Translations under genes and position numbers: made by a program
Shown here: positions 25,472-32,890 of the stretch, piece by piece
How positions within the stretch are numbered: position 1 is the first letter of the stretch
How the letters are laid out: each line of letters opens with the position of its first letter
Origin: an uncultured euryarchaeote
GTDB lineage: Archaea; Thermoplasmatota; Poseidoniia; Poseidoniales; Poseidoniaceae
Reading direction: 5' to 3'
Length of the DNA stretch: 32,890 nucleotides
Assembly (NCBI GenBank): GCA_937911345.1
Contig: CALDPP010000024.1
Location: 1 to 32,890 of the forward strand
Notes under the pieces: generated by a model
The model's input: only the letters and a program-made list of their open reading frames with translations
The model's database searches: none
What the model was told of the DNA's origin: nothing

Positions 25472-26440
25472 TTGAAAGACCGAAGAGACGATTGGGATGA
25501 ACTTGCAATTAACAAGAACCGCAATCGGAGAAAGAAGTCTAAGCGCGGCAAATCCAAGTCACTTGATCAAGATGAAATCGATGATAGAGACTTTGTAGGA
25601 TCACTTGAATCCTCATCAGGAAAGTATGAATGGATGAAGGAAAAACGCTACAAGTCAATATTTAGAGACATCGAAAATAAAATCCAAGGAGCGATGGGCA
25701 AAGGACCTTTTGAATGGGTAGATAGACGGGTTTTCGACCAAGTTTTTGATCGTTTAACCCTTATGTCATTATACAAATTAATGAAGAATGAGGTAATTGA
25801 TACCGTAGATTTTCCAGTGGCTAGAGGTAAAGAAGCACACGTATTCCATGGGACAGACCCTCAAGGTAAACCAGTTGCAATCAAAATATTTCATACCTCA
25901 AATGCAGTATTCAAGAATTTAATCCAGTATATTGAAGGTGACCAAAGATTCGGTGGTTTGCGACGTAGACATCGAGATTTGGTTGATATTTGGGTCAGGA
26001 AAGAGCAAAGAAATCTAGCCCGTCTATCAAAGTGGGGTCTACGAGTTCCAAAGCCGTTAGGACTGAACAAGAACGTTCTTGTTATGGAATACTTGGGTGA
26101 TGATGCCTCACCTTATCCTAAATTAAGAGAAGTAATTGTTGAAAATCCTCAAGAAGTTTTTGAAGAATTATTGGAATTCCTTGCGGTATCATGGCAAAAA
26201 GCCAACCTTGTTCATGGAGACTTTTCTCCATTCAATATACTCTGGTCCGATGATGGTCCGGTGGTAATTGATGTTGGTCAGGCGGTAATACAATCACATC
26301 CAAAAGCTCAAGAATTTCTCATCCGTGATGTAACAAGGTTGGTTGAATGGGCTAACAAAAATGGTATCAAAATCGAATTAGCCGAAGCAATGTATGAAGT
26401 TCTGAATATGGATTTAACTCATGTAAAGGAAGAGGTTTGA
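25472..26440 (+). CDS. RIO1-type atypical serine kinase
   Basis: RIO1 family kinase/ATPase, which acts in maturation of the small ribosomal subunit. It has 322 residues from TTG 25472, supported by GGTGG four bases upstream; the N-terminal 65 residues are basic and probably disordered. Key residues: glycine-poor nucleotide loop ARGKEAHVFHG, Lys138 in VAIKIF, the long RIO flexible loop (NAVFKNLIQYIEGDQRF), catalytic Asp250 in VHGDFSPFNIL, and metal-binding Asp267 in VVIDVGQAV. All appear intact. It lies 21 bases after aIF1A and converges with the KH-domain gene. Confidence 0.95.
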   Translation: MKDRRDDWDELAINKNRNRRKKSKRGKSKSLDQDEIDDRDFVGSLESSSGKYEWMKEKRYKSIFRDIENKIQGAMGKGPFEWVDRRVFDQVFDRLTLMSLYKLMKNEVIDTVDFPVARGKEAHVFHGTDPQGKPVAIKIFHTSNAVFKNLIQYIEGDQRFGGLRRRHRDLVDIWVRKEQRNLARLSKWGLRVPKPLGLNKNVLVMEYLGDDASPYPKLREVIVENPQEVFEELLEFLAVSWQKANLVHGDFSPFNILWSDDGPVVIDVGQAVIQSHPKAQEFLIRDVTRLVEWANKNGIKIELAEAMYEVLNMDLTHVKEEV

Positions 26441-26441
26441 A

Positions 26442-27185
26442 TCACTCTTCTTCCCAACTGATATTCTCATCTTCGGAAAGTTCCATCATTTCAGCAACGG
26501 CTTCCTCGTCCTCTGGGTCAACTTGACTAGCACGCATTCTTCTTGAGCGTCGATCACTCACTTCCGAAAGACCAGGAACTAGATTTTCGAAGCCGCCGCT
26601 TACTGGTTCTTGGGATTTTAATTCAATTGTGTCTAGTGAACGGTTAGATAATTTCGCTCGACGTCGGTCCTTCTCAAGATATCCCAACACAGAACCATGC
26701 TCAGAGCCACCTGCAAGCATTTCAATTGCCTGTCTAGCCGCAAACAAACCCTCTTGTTCACCAATAATGACTACAGTTGACTTGTAGATTGTTATCTCAG
26801 TGTCAGTGAGATTCTCAATTAGTTTGCGTACCTTACCTTGACTTCCAATGATTCTAGAGCGTACTCTACGTTGTTGATTTGACCTTTTACCAACAAAGTC
26901 TCTTAGGTCTACCATCTCGAAAAAATGTCGGTCATCAAACAACCTAATCGCAGCTTTGGGTGCCATTCCTCGACCTATGGCTTTGATTACATCAGGCAAT
27001 TTCATTGCTTTAACAGGATCATAACTACCAACATTACCCCACTGTACCTCAACATCTCCAGTCTCAGAATTGATGAATAAGTCTTCACAACCAGACGCTT
27101 CTCGAATAGACTTAGCAGTAGCACCTTTTGAACCAATTAAGACAGCAATTCTGTCTTTTGGTACCCTAGGAAGTGCTTGTCGCAT
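26442..27185 (-). CDS. KH-domain RNA-binding protein, Dim2/PNO1 (Krr1-like) homologue
   Basis: Archaeal homologue of the small-subunit assembly factor Dim2/PNO1. It has 247 residues from ATG at 27185. The first KH motif is IAVLIGSKGATAKSIRE (GSKG at 18-21), the second is SRIIGSQGKVRKLIE (GSQG at 114-117), followed by TEITIYKSTVVIIG and AIEMLAGGSEHGSVLGYLEK, the conserved end of the family. The last 70 residues are an additional basic-then-acidic tail. In many archaea this gene follows aIF1A and RIO1 on the same strand; here it faces RIO1 with one base between the stops. The 603-residue surface-protein gene lies 25 bases upstream on the same strand, so the two may share a transcript. Confidence 0.93.
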   Translation of the reverse strand: MRQALPRVPKDRIAVLIGSKGATAKSIREASGCEDLFINSETGDVEVQWGNVGSYDPVKAMKLPDVIKAIGRGMAPKAAIRLFDDRHFFEMVDLRDFVGKRSNQQRRVRSRIIGSQGKVRKLIENLTDTEITIYKSTVVIIGEQEGLFAARQAIEMLAGGSEHGSVLGYLEKDRRRAKLSNRSLDTIELKSQEPVSGGFENLVPGLSEVSDRRSRRMRASQVDPEDEEAVAEMMELSEDENISWEEE

Positions 27186-27210
27186 AGTCGTGCGGGAGGC
27201 TTCTTTCTTT

Positions 27211-29022
27211 TCAATCCCTTGTATTTCTTTGAATGAATGTTATGATGAATGCACACGCAAAAATTGCTCCAATTGAGGGCATAAATGAGGGTGCATTGAT
27301 GACACTACTTACCGATGCCCCAGTTACTACCATGTAGTTTTCATTATTTCCTTCATCATATTCATCGATGACATTGTTTGGGTCGATAACTAATCTTAGA
27401 TCGTATTGTCCTTCATTGGGAACAGTATAATTCCAGATAAGCAATTCAGATTTGTCGGTCATTAATCCTGCATCCAAGGTCTTTGATTCAATGATTGTCC
27501 AGGCTACATTGGCAAACCTATCTGCAGGAGCAGCCTCCAATCTAACAGTAATACTGCCACCATAGTTCTCGTTTACCTCTAGTAGTCCAGTAACTGTTAC
27601 ATTACCGGTATTATCGCCTGGTTTGACGACCAGTCTATCGATGTTGGTTTCCGTCAAATTCCACTCAAAATCAATTGATGGTAGTATTTGATAGAATACT
27701 GGATTTGTTTGAATAGTATTGCCAGCAACATCCATCACAGTGGCTCTTAACATCAAATACTGTCGAGATTTTGTCGCCCAACTTGATTGTGCAACCGTGC
27801 TATCAAGGCCAGTCCCCATAGATGGTTGCCAAGTTCCTGAAATATCAGGGGTTTGACCAAAACCGTTGGAATCGAACCCATATTCAATATACGAACCAGT
27901 GATATCAACTCCAGAGGTAAAATCGCTCGCTAGGAATTCAACACTCGCAGCCCCTATAAGAGCAGTTGTTATCTCATCAACATTCCATTGACCCTCAATG
28001 GGTGCTTCAGTATCTACTTGAATGGTTACTTGACTAATAGGTCCTACATTGCCAACATTATCTGTAGCTCTGAGTGAAATAGTATGTACTCCATCACTGA
28101 GAGTTAGAGAATAAGAGTCTCCATTGGTTTGTGTCCAAGTGGTATCGTCGAGACTTATTTCGGTGAATGCAACACCACTGCCAAGCCCATCATCAACAGT
28201 GTTGAGTAATCCAGTCAAGGTTACTGATGATGAGGTAACCCAACCGGTGCTAGATCCGGTTGAAATTGTGCCGATACTAGGCCCAGTTCGGTCTATTCCA
28301 ATGAACATGGTTTGTGTAGCAGTTAACCCAGAATTGTCATAAACAGTCAAACGAGGGTTCCATGTTCCTTCAGAAAAATCTCCTGATGACCAATCCCAGC
28401 CATAGTTAATTGTTGATGGCCCATCACTGGATGGCGTTCCTGGTCCAGGGACATTGGTCAAGGTTGCTCGTAATAAATCATCATCAACAGCATTCCATGA
28501 AAACTCTAACACGCCATCAGCGGCGGTGGAAAACCACGCTCTATCAGAAGCACTCGCACCAGTCCCATATTCGATATTACTGACACTAAAGTCGGTGATT
28601 ACGGGGACTTGATTGTCGATGGTAAACGATGGTGATATTTCGACAACATTCTCAGAAACAGTTGAATCATATGCTGTTGCCCTTAGTTCGTATGCACCGT
28701 TGGAAAATGTTGTCGTGTCAAGATATGTAACCCATGGTGATGAGGTTAGTGTGGCAATATTGCTCCAAGTAGTACTATCATCAGATATTTCAATGTCAAG
28801 AGATGTTACTGTTCCTGTCCCCGAGAATGAGAATGATAGAGTGTATACTCCAGTCAAACTTTGTCCGGCTGTTGGGCCGTTTGAATAACTAATCGCAACA
28901 TCAGAATTTGATTCAAAATTATTCAATTCATCAGTTAGATGACTAACTTCATTATTGGCGTTTGGAATGCTAGCAATTACCATCAACAGGCACATAACTG
29001 ATGCCGTGACAACTGCTCGCAT
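27211..29022 (-). CDS. Secreted Ig-like/CARDB-type protein with C-terminal membrane anchor
   Basis: Encodes 603 residues from ATG at 29022. The N-terminus is a signal peptide (RAVVTASVMCLLMVIASIP). Several Ig-like repeats follow, including pieces such as SGVAFTEISLDDTTW and DGVHTISLRATDNVGN, the typical wording of bacterial and archaeal Ig-like repeats that follow conserved Trp-Tyr cores. A CARDB-like domain (about 480-575) precedes a single membrane helix (about 582-598, GAIFACAFIITFI) and a short basic end. Binding partner unknown. It is divergent from the 928-residue gene and shares its promoter region. Confidence 0.85.
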   Translation of the reverse strand: MRAVVTASVMCLLMVIASIPNANNEVSHLTDELNNFESNSDVAISYSNGPTAGQSLTGVYTLSFSFSGTGTVTSLDIEISDDSTTWSNIATLTSSPWVTYLDTTTFSNGAYELRATAYDSTVSENVVEISPSFTIDNQVPVITDFSVSNIEYGTGASASDRAWFSTAADGVLEFSWNAVDDDLLRATLTNVPGPGTPSSDGPSTINYGWDWSSGDFSEGTWNPRLTVYDNSGLTATQTMFIGIDRTGPSIGTISTGSSTGWVTSSSVTLTGLLNTVDDGLGSGVAFTEISLDDTTWTQTNGDSYSLTLSDGVHTISLRATDNVGNVGPISQVTIQVDTEAPIEGQWNVDEITTALIGAASVEFLASDFTSGVDITGSYIEYGFDSNGFGQTPDISGTWQPSMGTGLDSTVAQSSWATKSRQYLMLRATVMDVAGNTIQTNPVFYQILPSIDFEWNLTETNIDRLVVKPGDNTGNVTVTGLLEVNENYGGSITVRLEAAPADRFANVAWTIIESKTLDAGLMTDKSELLIWNYTVPNEGQYDLRLVIDPNNVIDEYDEGNNENYMVVTGASVSSVINAPSFMPSIGAIFACAFIITFIQRNTRD

Positions 29023-29189
29023 ATTGACTACACATCGGCGGTAAGCCTTGAATGCTACCCTTGAATTTTCAAATATTCAAGGATTGGCAGGTTATTCACT
29101 GTGGCCGGGTTTTTATGATGTATAATGTCGGAAAAAATAGGTTAGTTTAGAGATGGGTTCAAGTGCTTCGTCAATAGTCCATAGGACTG
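29023..29189. promoter_or_regulatory. Divergent promoter region for two surface-protein genes
   Basis: This 167-bp gap separates two divergent start codons. Toward the plus gene there are AT-rich candidates for a TATA box (TTTTATG at 29110-29116, or GTATAATG at 29120-29127). Toward the minus gene the AT-rich part lies at 29060-29080, inside an inverted repeat. Neither start has a clear Shine-Dalgarno site. Divergent orientation makes a promoter pair almost certain; exact elements are uncertain. Confidence 0.55.
29046..29082. repeat. Triple CCTTGAAT site, operator-like
   Basis: CCTTGAAT occurs at 29046-29053 and again at 29059-29066, start to start 13 bases. Its exact complement ATTCAAGG is at 29075-29082, forming an inverted repeat with an 8-base spacer. 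The array lies 24-60 bases upstream of the minus-strand start codon and covers the most TATA-like stretch for that gene. This arrangement suits a dimeric regulator that also occupies an extra half site, but no regulator is identified. Confidence 0.5.
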
Positions 29190-31976
29190 ATGGCACAGGG
29201 ACGGGCACTTTTGATGGCAGCGATGATGGCCGTTGTGCTTGCTTTACCACTTGGAGTGTCGGCCTACGACAGCGGCGGTATTGAGGCCTCTGAAAGTCAA
29301 GTTGCAATGATTCCTTCTTCTGGACTGAATGTTGGCGATTCAGTCACATTTTATCTTACTTTGACGAACACTCAACAAGGCGAAGCAAACAATGTAGGAT
29401 ATGCATTTTACAAAAACCAATACAGCACTGCGAACAAGTTTGTGGAAAATGTAATCGATATACAAGGGGATTCTTCCGAAACGGTCGAGGCAACTTGGGA
29501 TGGATTACTGGAAAGCGATGACAAAATTTGGATTACTTTTGAGTATCCACGAAACAGTGGTAATGAGGTATCATTTTTTGTTGAATTTGACGTTACTGGA
29601 TTACCCAACTTGCGAGTAATTCAAACTGAATTAACGCCATCATCAATGATACACGCAGGAGATACGGTAGAGATTTCTAGTTTAGTGAAAAATACTGGTT
29701 CCCAGCCAGCTGGTGTCACTCAGTTGGAAGTTAATCTACCGGGGAATCTTGCAGACCAGTATCTTGAAACAAAATCACTTAATGCTAGCGAAGAAACATG
29801 GGTCAATACCACATTTACTGCTCCTCAAACAGGCACCTATACTGTTTATGTTACTCCGGATTTTAACGATGACGTTTTGGAGGCATCTGAACAAGGTAAA
29901 TCAGAATCAGTAAGTTTACTGGTTGAGCCAAGAATGGACTTGTTCCACATTGGAGATATATCAGTTTCACCGGATACAGGATCATCAGATGGTCCTTGGA
30001 CTGTTGAAGGAGTTATTGGACGAACAGGGGATTCTGGAAGTACAGATCTCACCATATGGCTTGAAATTGATCACAGCGGAGGTATGCTAGCCACTCAACC
30101 CTTTACCGTCACGTTTGCTCCAAGCACCTCCCAACAAGCATGGACTACCTCATTCGACGATGATTTGGTTGGTTCACTCGACCCAGGAAGTTATCAGATT
30201 ACTGCAGTTATTGACCCATTCTCTGATGGCGGCTTTACCCAAGAGAATACCGATAATGACAGAATAAGTACATCATTTATCATTCTTGAAGCACCAGACG
30301 TTCTAGTTGATTCCATTGCTTTACCATCTTCCTCAGTAGTGCAAGCCGGTGAGAAGGTAACTTGGGGTGTAACAGTAACTAATCTAGGCGGAGAATCAGT
30401 TACTGGTAACCTTGTGTACACTTTTGAAGGTGTTTCAGCAACATCGTCAATCATCTCTCTCGATGCAGGAGAATCAATTTATTGGACTGAGGAACTAAAC
30501 ACTGCAGCAGGTTCTCACACTGCTGAGTTTATTGCTGAGTGGACTCCTTCAGTGGGGTATACCGATAGAGATTTGACCAATAATATTGCATCAAACACAA
30601 TATCAGTTGAGTCGGGTTTGGTGCTTTACTGGGCAGGTTCAAGCCTCCGTATCCTCGACTCAGACGGAAATTTAGCAGACCAACCACTGGATGAAGGTAA
30701 GCAATACACTTTTGCAATTAACCTAAGCAGTCAAGAGCTTGGTTCACTAAGCATAGATTGTTTTGATTCAACAACTAATTCCTTGATATCTACAATACCT
30801 GTGAATGTCTCAACTATTGGTCAAAAAGTATCGATTGAATGTCAGTTCATTGCCTCAGCACCTTCTACAACAATTCAACTGGTTCCTTCCGACCCTTCCG
30901 TGACCAATACCTATACTCGAAAGTTAACAACAGAGTCTTCTGTTTCAGATGATGCTGAGGGCGAACAGTCAGGCATTGGAACAGCAGCACTAATTGGCAT
31001 AGCTGTTGCGATTTTGATAGCAATATTTGTTGCCGCAATCTGGCTAACTAGAGAGTCTGAAGAAGAAGTTGAACGAGATATTTTCGAATATTGTCCGGCT
31101 TGTGATGGAGAATTAGAAGGTGATGAGAATAGATGTCCACATTGTAGTTTCAACCTGGCTAAAGCAAGGAAGCAGTTCCACGCATGCCATGAGTGTGGTG
31201 AATCAGTGCCAGATTTGATGGACAATTGTCCATATTGTGGCGCAGAACAGGACGTATCTAAGTTCTTTGAACGACGTGAGAGGCGAGAAAGGAAAACTAT
31301 CCCTACACAAGAAATTGCACTACCGGAAGAAGATGAAGATAGAATTGTTTCCGGTACTGAAAACTTTGCAGAAACGGTCAAGGAGTTCGGTTATGATGAG
31401 GATCAATTAGAGGAAGACTGGGACGAGAACATTGCGACAGCTGAAGCTCAAATAGCCGAAATTGAACAAATGTATGAAGAAGAATTTGACACTGAAGGAT
31501 TAACTCCGGAAGAGATTGAAGAATTAGAATCCCAGGTTACTACAAAGTTGAAGTCTATGAAGGAATTGAGCGACGACTCGCAAGACCTTGATGAGATGCT
31601 TGCCTCAAAAGGTGATTTGATGGCCCACAAGGATGATGATTCTGAGTTATCTGCAAGTGATGCCGAGATAAGAGGTAGATTATACGAGATAACCGGTGAA
31701 GACGGAGTTATGCCTGGTGATGAAGTGAATATTGGTATGGGATTATCTGATTCTTCAATTGCGGGCAATGAAATTGAAGAAGTAAGTTCGGATTTCACAG
31801 TCGAGGATGACGATCAACCACTAACAAGAATAGAAGAAAACGACGAATTACAACCAGCAAGGCAAAAGCCAAAACGCCGTCAATCGTCTAAGAAAACCGC
31901 TGAATGTGGTGCCTGTGGCGCTGAAATACCGGTTATGGCAAAGCAATGTCCAGTATGTGGGGCAGAATTTGAGTGA
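29190..31976 (+). CDS. CARDB-repeat surface protein with TM helix and cytoplasmic zinc ribbons
   Basis: Encodes 928 residues from ATG 29190 with signal peptide MAQGRALLMAAMMAVVLALP. The ectodomain has at least three CARDB-like units (about 138-247, 250-366, 369-475) with the usual wording AGDTVEISSLVKNTGSQPA. A membrane helix lies at about 597-620. The cytoplasmic part holds a double zinc ribbon (YCPACDGELEGDENRCPHC, then CHECGESVPDLMDNCPYCG; about 633-687), a long acidic, partly helical linker with many Glu/Asp, a basic patch, and a third ribbon at the very end (CGACGAEIPVMAKQCPVCG, about 905-926). Architecture suggests a link from outside ligand to an inside partner. Function unknown. Confidence 0.88.
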   Translation: MAQGRALLMAAMMAVVLALPLGVSAYDSGGIEASESQVAMIPSSGLNVGDSVTFYLTLTNTQQGEANNVGYAFYKNQYSTANKFVENVIDIQGDSSETVEATWDGLLESDDKIWITFEYPRNSGNEVSFFVEFDVTGLPNLRVIQTELTPSSMIHAGDTVEISSLVKNTGSQPAGVTQLEVNLPGNLADQYLETKSLNASEETWVNTTFTAPQTGTYTVYVTPDFNDDVLEASEQGKSESVSLLVEPRMDLFHIGDISVSPDTGSSDGPWTVEGVIGRTGDSGSTDLTIWLEIDHSGGMLATQPFTVTFAPSTSQQAWTTSFDDDLVGSLDPGSYQITAVIDPFSDGGFTQENTDNDRISTSFIILEAPDVLVDSIALPSSSVVQAGEKVTWGVTVTNLGGESVTGNLVYTFEGVSATSSIISLDAGESIYWTEELNTAAGSHTAEFIAEWTPSVGYTDRDLTNNIASNTISVESGLVLYWAGSSLRILDSDGNLADQPLDEGKQYTFAINLSSQELGSLSIDCFDSTTNSLISTIPVNVSTIGQKVSIECQFIASAPSTTIQLVPSDPSVTNTYTRKLTTESSVSDDAEGEQSGIGTAALIGIAVAILIAIFVAAIWLTRESEEEVERDIFEYCPACDGELEGDENRCPHCSFNLAKARKQFHACHECGESVPDLMDNCPYCGAEQDVSKFFERRERRERKTIPTQEIALPEEDEDRIVSGTENFAETVKEFGYDEDQLEEDWDENIATAEAQIAEIEQMYEEEFDTEGLTPEEIEELESQVTTKLKSMKELSDDSQDLDEMLASKGDLMAHKDDDSELSASDAEIRGRLYEITGEDGVMPGDEVNIGMGLSDSSIAGNEIEEVSSDFTVEDDDQPLTRIEENDELQPARQKPKRRQSSKKTAECGACGAEIPVMAKQCPVCGAEFE

Positions 31977-32120
31977 TGTCCGTCGGCTTTCATAGGGTTC
32001 GTCATAGCAATCGCTCGGCCACCATGTGCGTCATTCGGACAGGTTGGGATAATTTTCTCCTCTTCAAATACTTGCCCGATTAATCACTTAATTGATAACC
32101 AAGATAACTATCGCAGTCTC
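31977..32120 (+). other. Intergenic region, probable lipoprotein promoter
   Basis: A 144-bp gap between two plus-strand genes. It holds a T-rich stretch (TTTTCTCCTCTTC, about 32051-32063) that could terminate the upstream transcript, and AT-rich sequence (about 32083-32096) that could serve as promoter for the lipoprotein. No tRNA, box C/D or box H/ACA pattern was recognised. No clear ribosome site precedes the next ATG. Confidence 0.3.
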
Positions 32121-32681
32121 ATGAGGAGAAATAGTCTAGCGGTGTTTCTTCTTATGACTTTGATGACTTCTAGTCTTTCAGGGTGTTTAGGCCTACTTCA
32201 AGCAAGAGAGACAATCGAAGGACTTCGCGAGGAAGTTTACCAAGTATCCTATCCAGATAAGGTAGATATGACTCATACCTTTACCACGATAACAATTCAA
32301 CCCTATTCAAACCAAACGACTTTTCCAGTAGATGAATCTGTTGAGAGAATAGAAATTTACTTCAAAGTCGGGATGAGCGGTTCTGACCAAATCTCCTGCA
32401 TTGATGAGGTTCTAACTAGTGAATTACGTTATGTAAGAGCAGAGGTTACAACACCGTCTGGAATCTCATTTTGGTTACAAGATGTGTGTGAAGATGTTAC
32501 TCCAACGGTTGATAGTTTTGAACCGAGTCCTGATTTTGAGGTTGGCGACTGGAAGTTAGATGTTGAAGCAAGGGGATGGGGAGAAAATACCATCGGCGCC
32601 TTTCAAGATAACTTCATCATTGTGATTACCGTTCACAGGGTATGTCAACAATATCCAATAGAGCCGCCGTGTGATCAGTAA
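32121..32681 (+). CDS. Small predicted lipoprotein, function unknown
   Basis: Encodes 186 residues. Signal sequence MRRNSLAVFLLMTLMTSSLSGC ends in a lipobox (LSGC, lipidated Cys22). The mature part is beta-rich, with three or four Cys that could form disulfides, a DWKLDVEARGWGE motif and a Cys-Pro-rich end. No family recognised. Its stop codon is adjacent to the stop of the convergent nuclease gene. Confidence 0.75.
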   Translation: MRRNSLAVFLLMTLMTSSLSGCLGLLQARETIEGLREEVYQVSYPDKVDMTHTFTTITIQPYSNQTTFPVDESVERIEIYFKVGMSGSDQISCIDEVLTSELRYVRAEVTTPSGISFWLQDVCEDVTPTVDSFEPSPDFEVGDWKLDVEARGWGENTIGAFQDNFIIVITVHRVCQQYPIEPPCDQ

Positions 32682-32890
32682 CTAAACTAATGAATCACTA
32701 CAAGCGTACTTTCTTGAGCAATTTTGACACTTTCCAATGCGCTCATGATTGCGTTTAGCACCGCCCTCTACCATCAATCGCTGAATCTCCTGAACTTGGT
32801 CAAATAGTTCATTCTTTGACTCATCATCCCATAGGATTTGGTGAATATCATCATTACCGTAACGCAATATTCCATAAGGAGTATTACGAT
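32682..32890 (-). CDS. C-terminal end of a Cas4/RecB-like Fe-S exonuclease, cut by window edge
   Basis: The minus-strand frame is open to the right edge; about 68 residues are visible, so the gene starts outside. The visible end reads TPYGILRYGND, then a helix (ELFDQVQEIQRLM), then GKCQNCSRKYAC. This fits the C-terminal part of Cas4-like PD-(D/E)XK nucleases, in which three Cys (C-x2-C-x5-C) join one upstream Cys to bind a 4Fe-4S cluster. Catalytic residues lie outside the window. There is no CRISPR array in view, so a stand-alone DNA-repair type nuclease is as likely as a CRISPR role. Confidence 0.6.
   Translation of the reverse strand, partial: RNTPYGILRYGNDDIHQILWDDESKNELFDQVQEIQRLMVEGGAKRNHERIGKCQNCSRKYACSDSLV

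Noticed and set aside
25000-25557. Minus-strand Ser-rich and His/Gln-rich open frames opposite aIF1A
   Set aside because: They are produced by the Asp/Glu codon repeats (GAT/GAC/GAA) of the aIF1A tail read in antisense.
31977-32041. TGTCCG/CGGACA pairing as a possible structured RNA
   Set aside because: Only six base pairs closing a loop of more than 50 bases, with no recognisable RNA family.

Overview
The window looks like a moderately AT-rich chromosomal segment from a euryarchaeon, most likely a planktonic Thermoplasmatota-type lineage such as Marine Group II (Poseidoniales). This assignment is inference. It rests on archaeal translation and ribosome-assembly genes (aIF1A, RIO1 kinase, KH-domain Dim2 homologue), an 11-protein-type complex I operon without the NADH module and with a split NuoJ, GGTGA Shine-Dalgarno sites, and many very large secreted CARDB/NEW3-type proteins. 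No rRNA, tRNA, CRISPR array, insertion sequence or prophage is visible. Layout: (1) 3-12698, four plus-strand genes for surface or secreted proteins: a very large unrecognised protein cut by the window edge, a small single-pass membrane protein, a subtilisin-family protease with a C-terminal membrane anchor and Cys-rich cytoplasmic tail, and a NEW3/COG1470-like protein ending in a multi-pass DUF4234-like domain. (2) 12834-24718, a compact complex I operon in the order nuoA-B-C-D-H-I-J(N)-J(C)-K-L-M-N. nuoE, nuoF and nuoG are absent here, so the complex probably takes electrons from ferredoxin or another carrier rather than directly from NADH, passes them to quinone and pumps ions. (3) 24779-27185, aIF1A and RIO1 on the plus strand converging with a KH-domain Dim2-like gene on the minus strand: a small-subunit maturation and translation-initiation neighbourhood. 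(4) 27211-31976, two divergent surface-protein genes sharing a 167-bp intergenic region with three copies of an 8-mer arranged like an operator. (5) 32121-32681, a lipoprotein, convergent with the C-terminal end of a Cas4/RecB-like Fe-S nuclease running off the right edge. Most notable: three complex I subunits carry unusual insertions. NuoL has a loop with 17 His and 10 Asp in 33 residues, NuoH has about 60 extra residues in the loop next to the quinone-entry region, and NuoI has an extra module of about 75 residues between its two 4Fe-4S motifs. NuoA and NuoD also carry substitutions at otherwise conserved acidic positions near the quinone/proton path. aIF1A has a eukaryote-like acidic C-terminal tail with repeated DVDDMF/DIDSLF motifs. 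Five operon junctions use one identical stop-plus-Shine-Dalgarno arrangement (TGAGGTGA, four bases, ATG).
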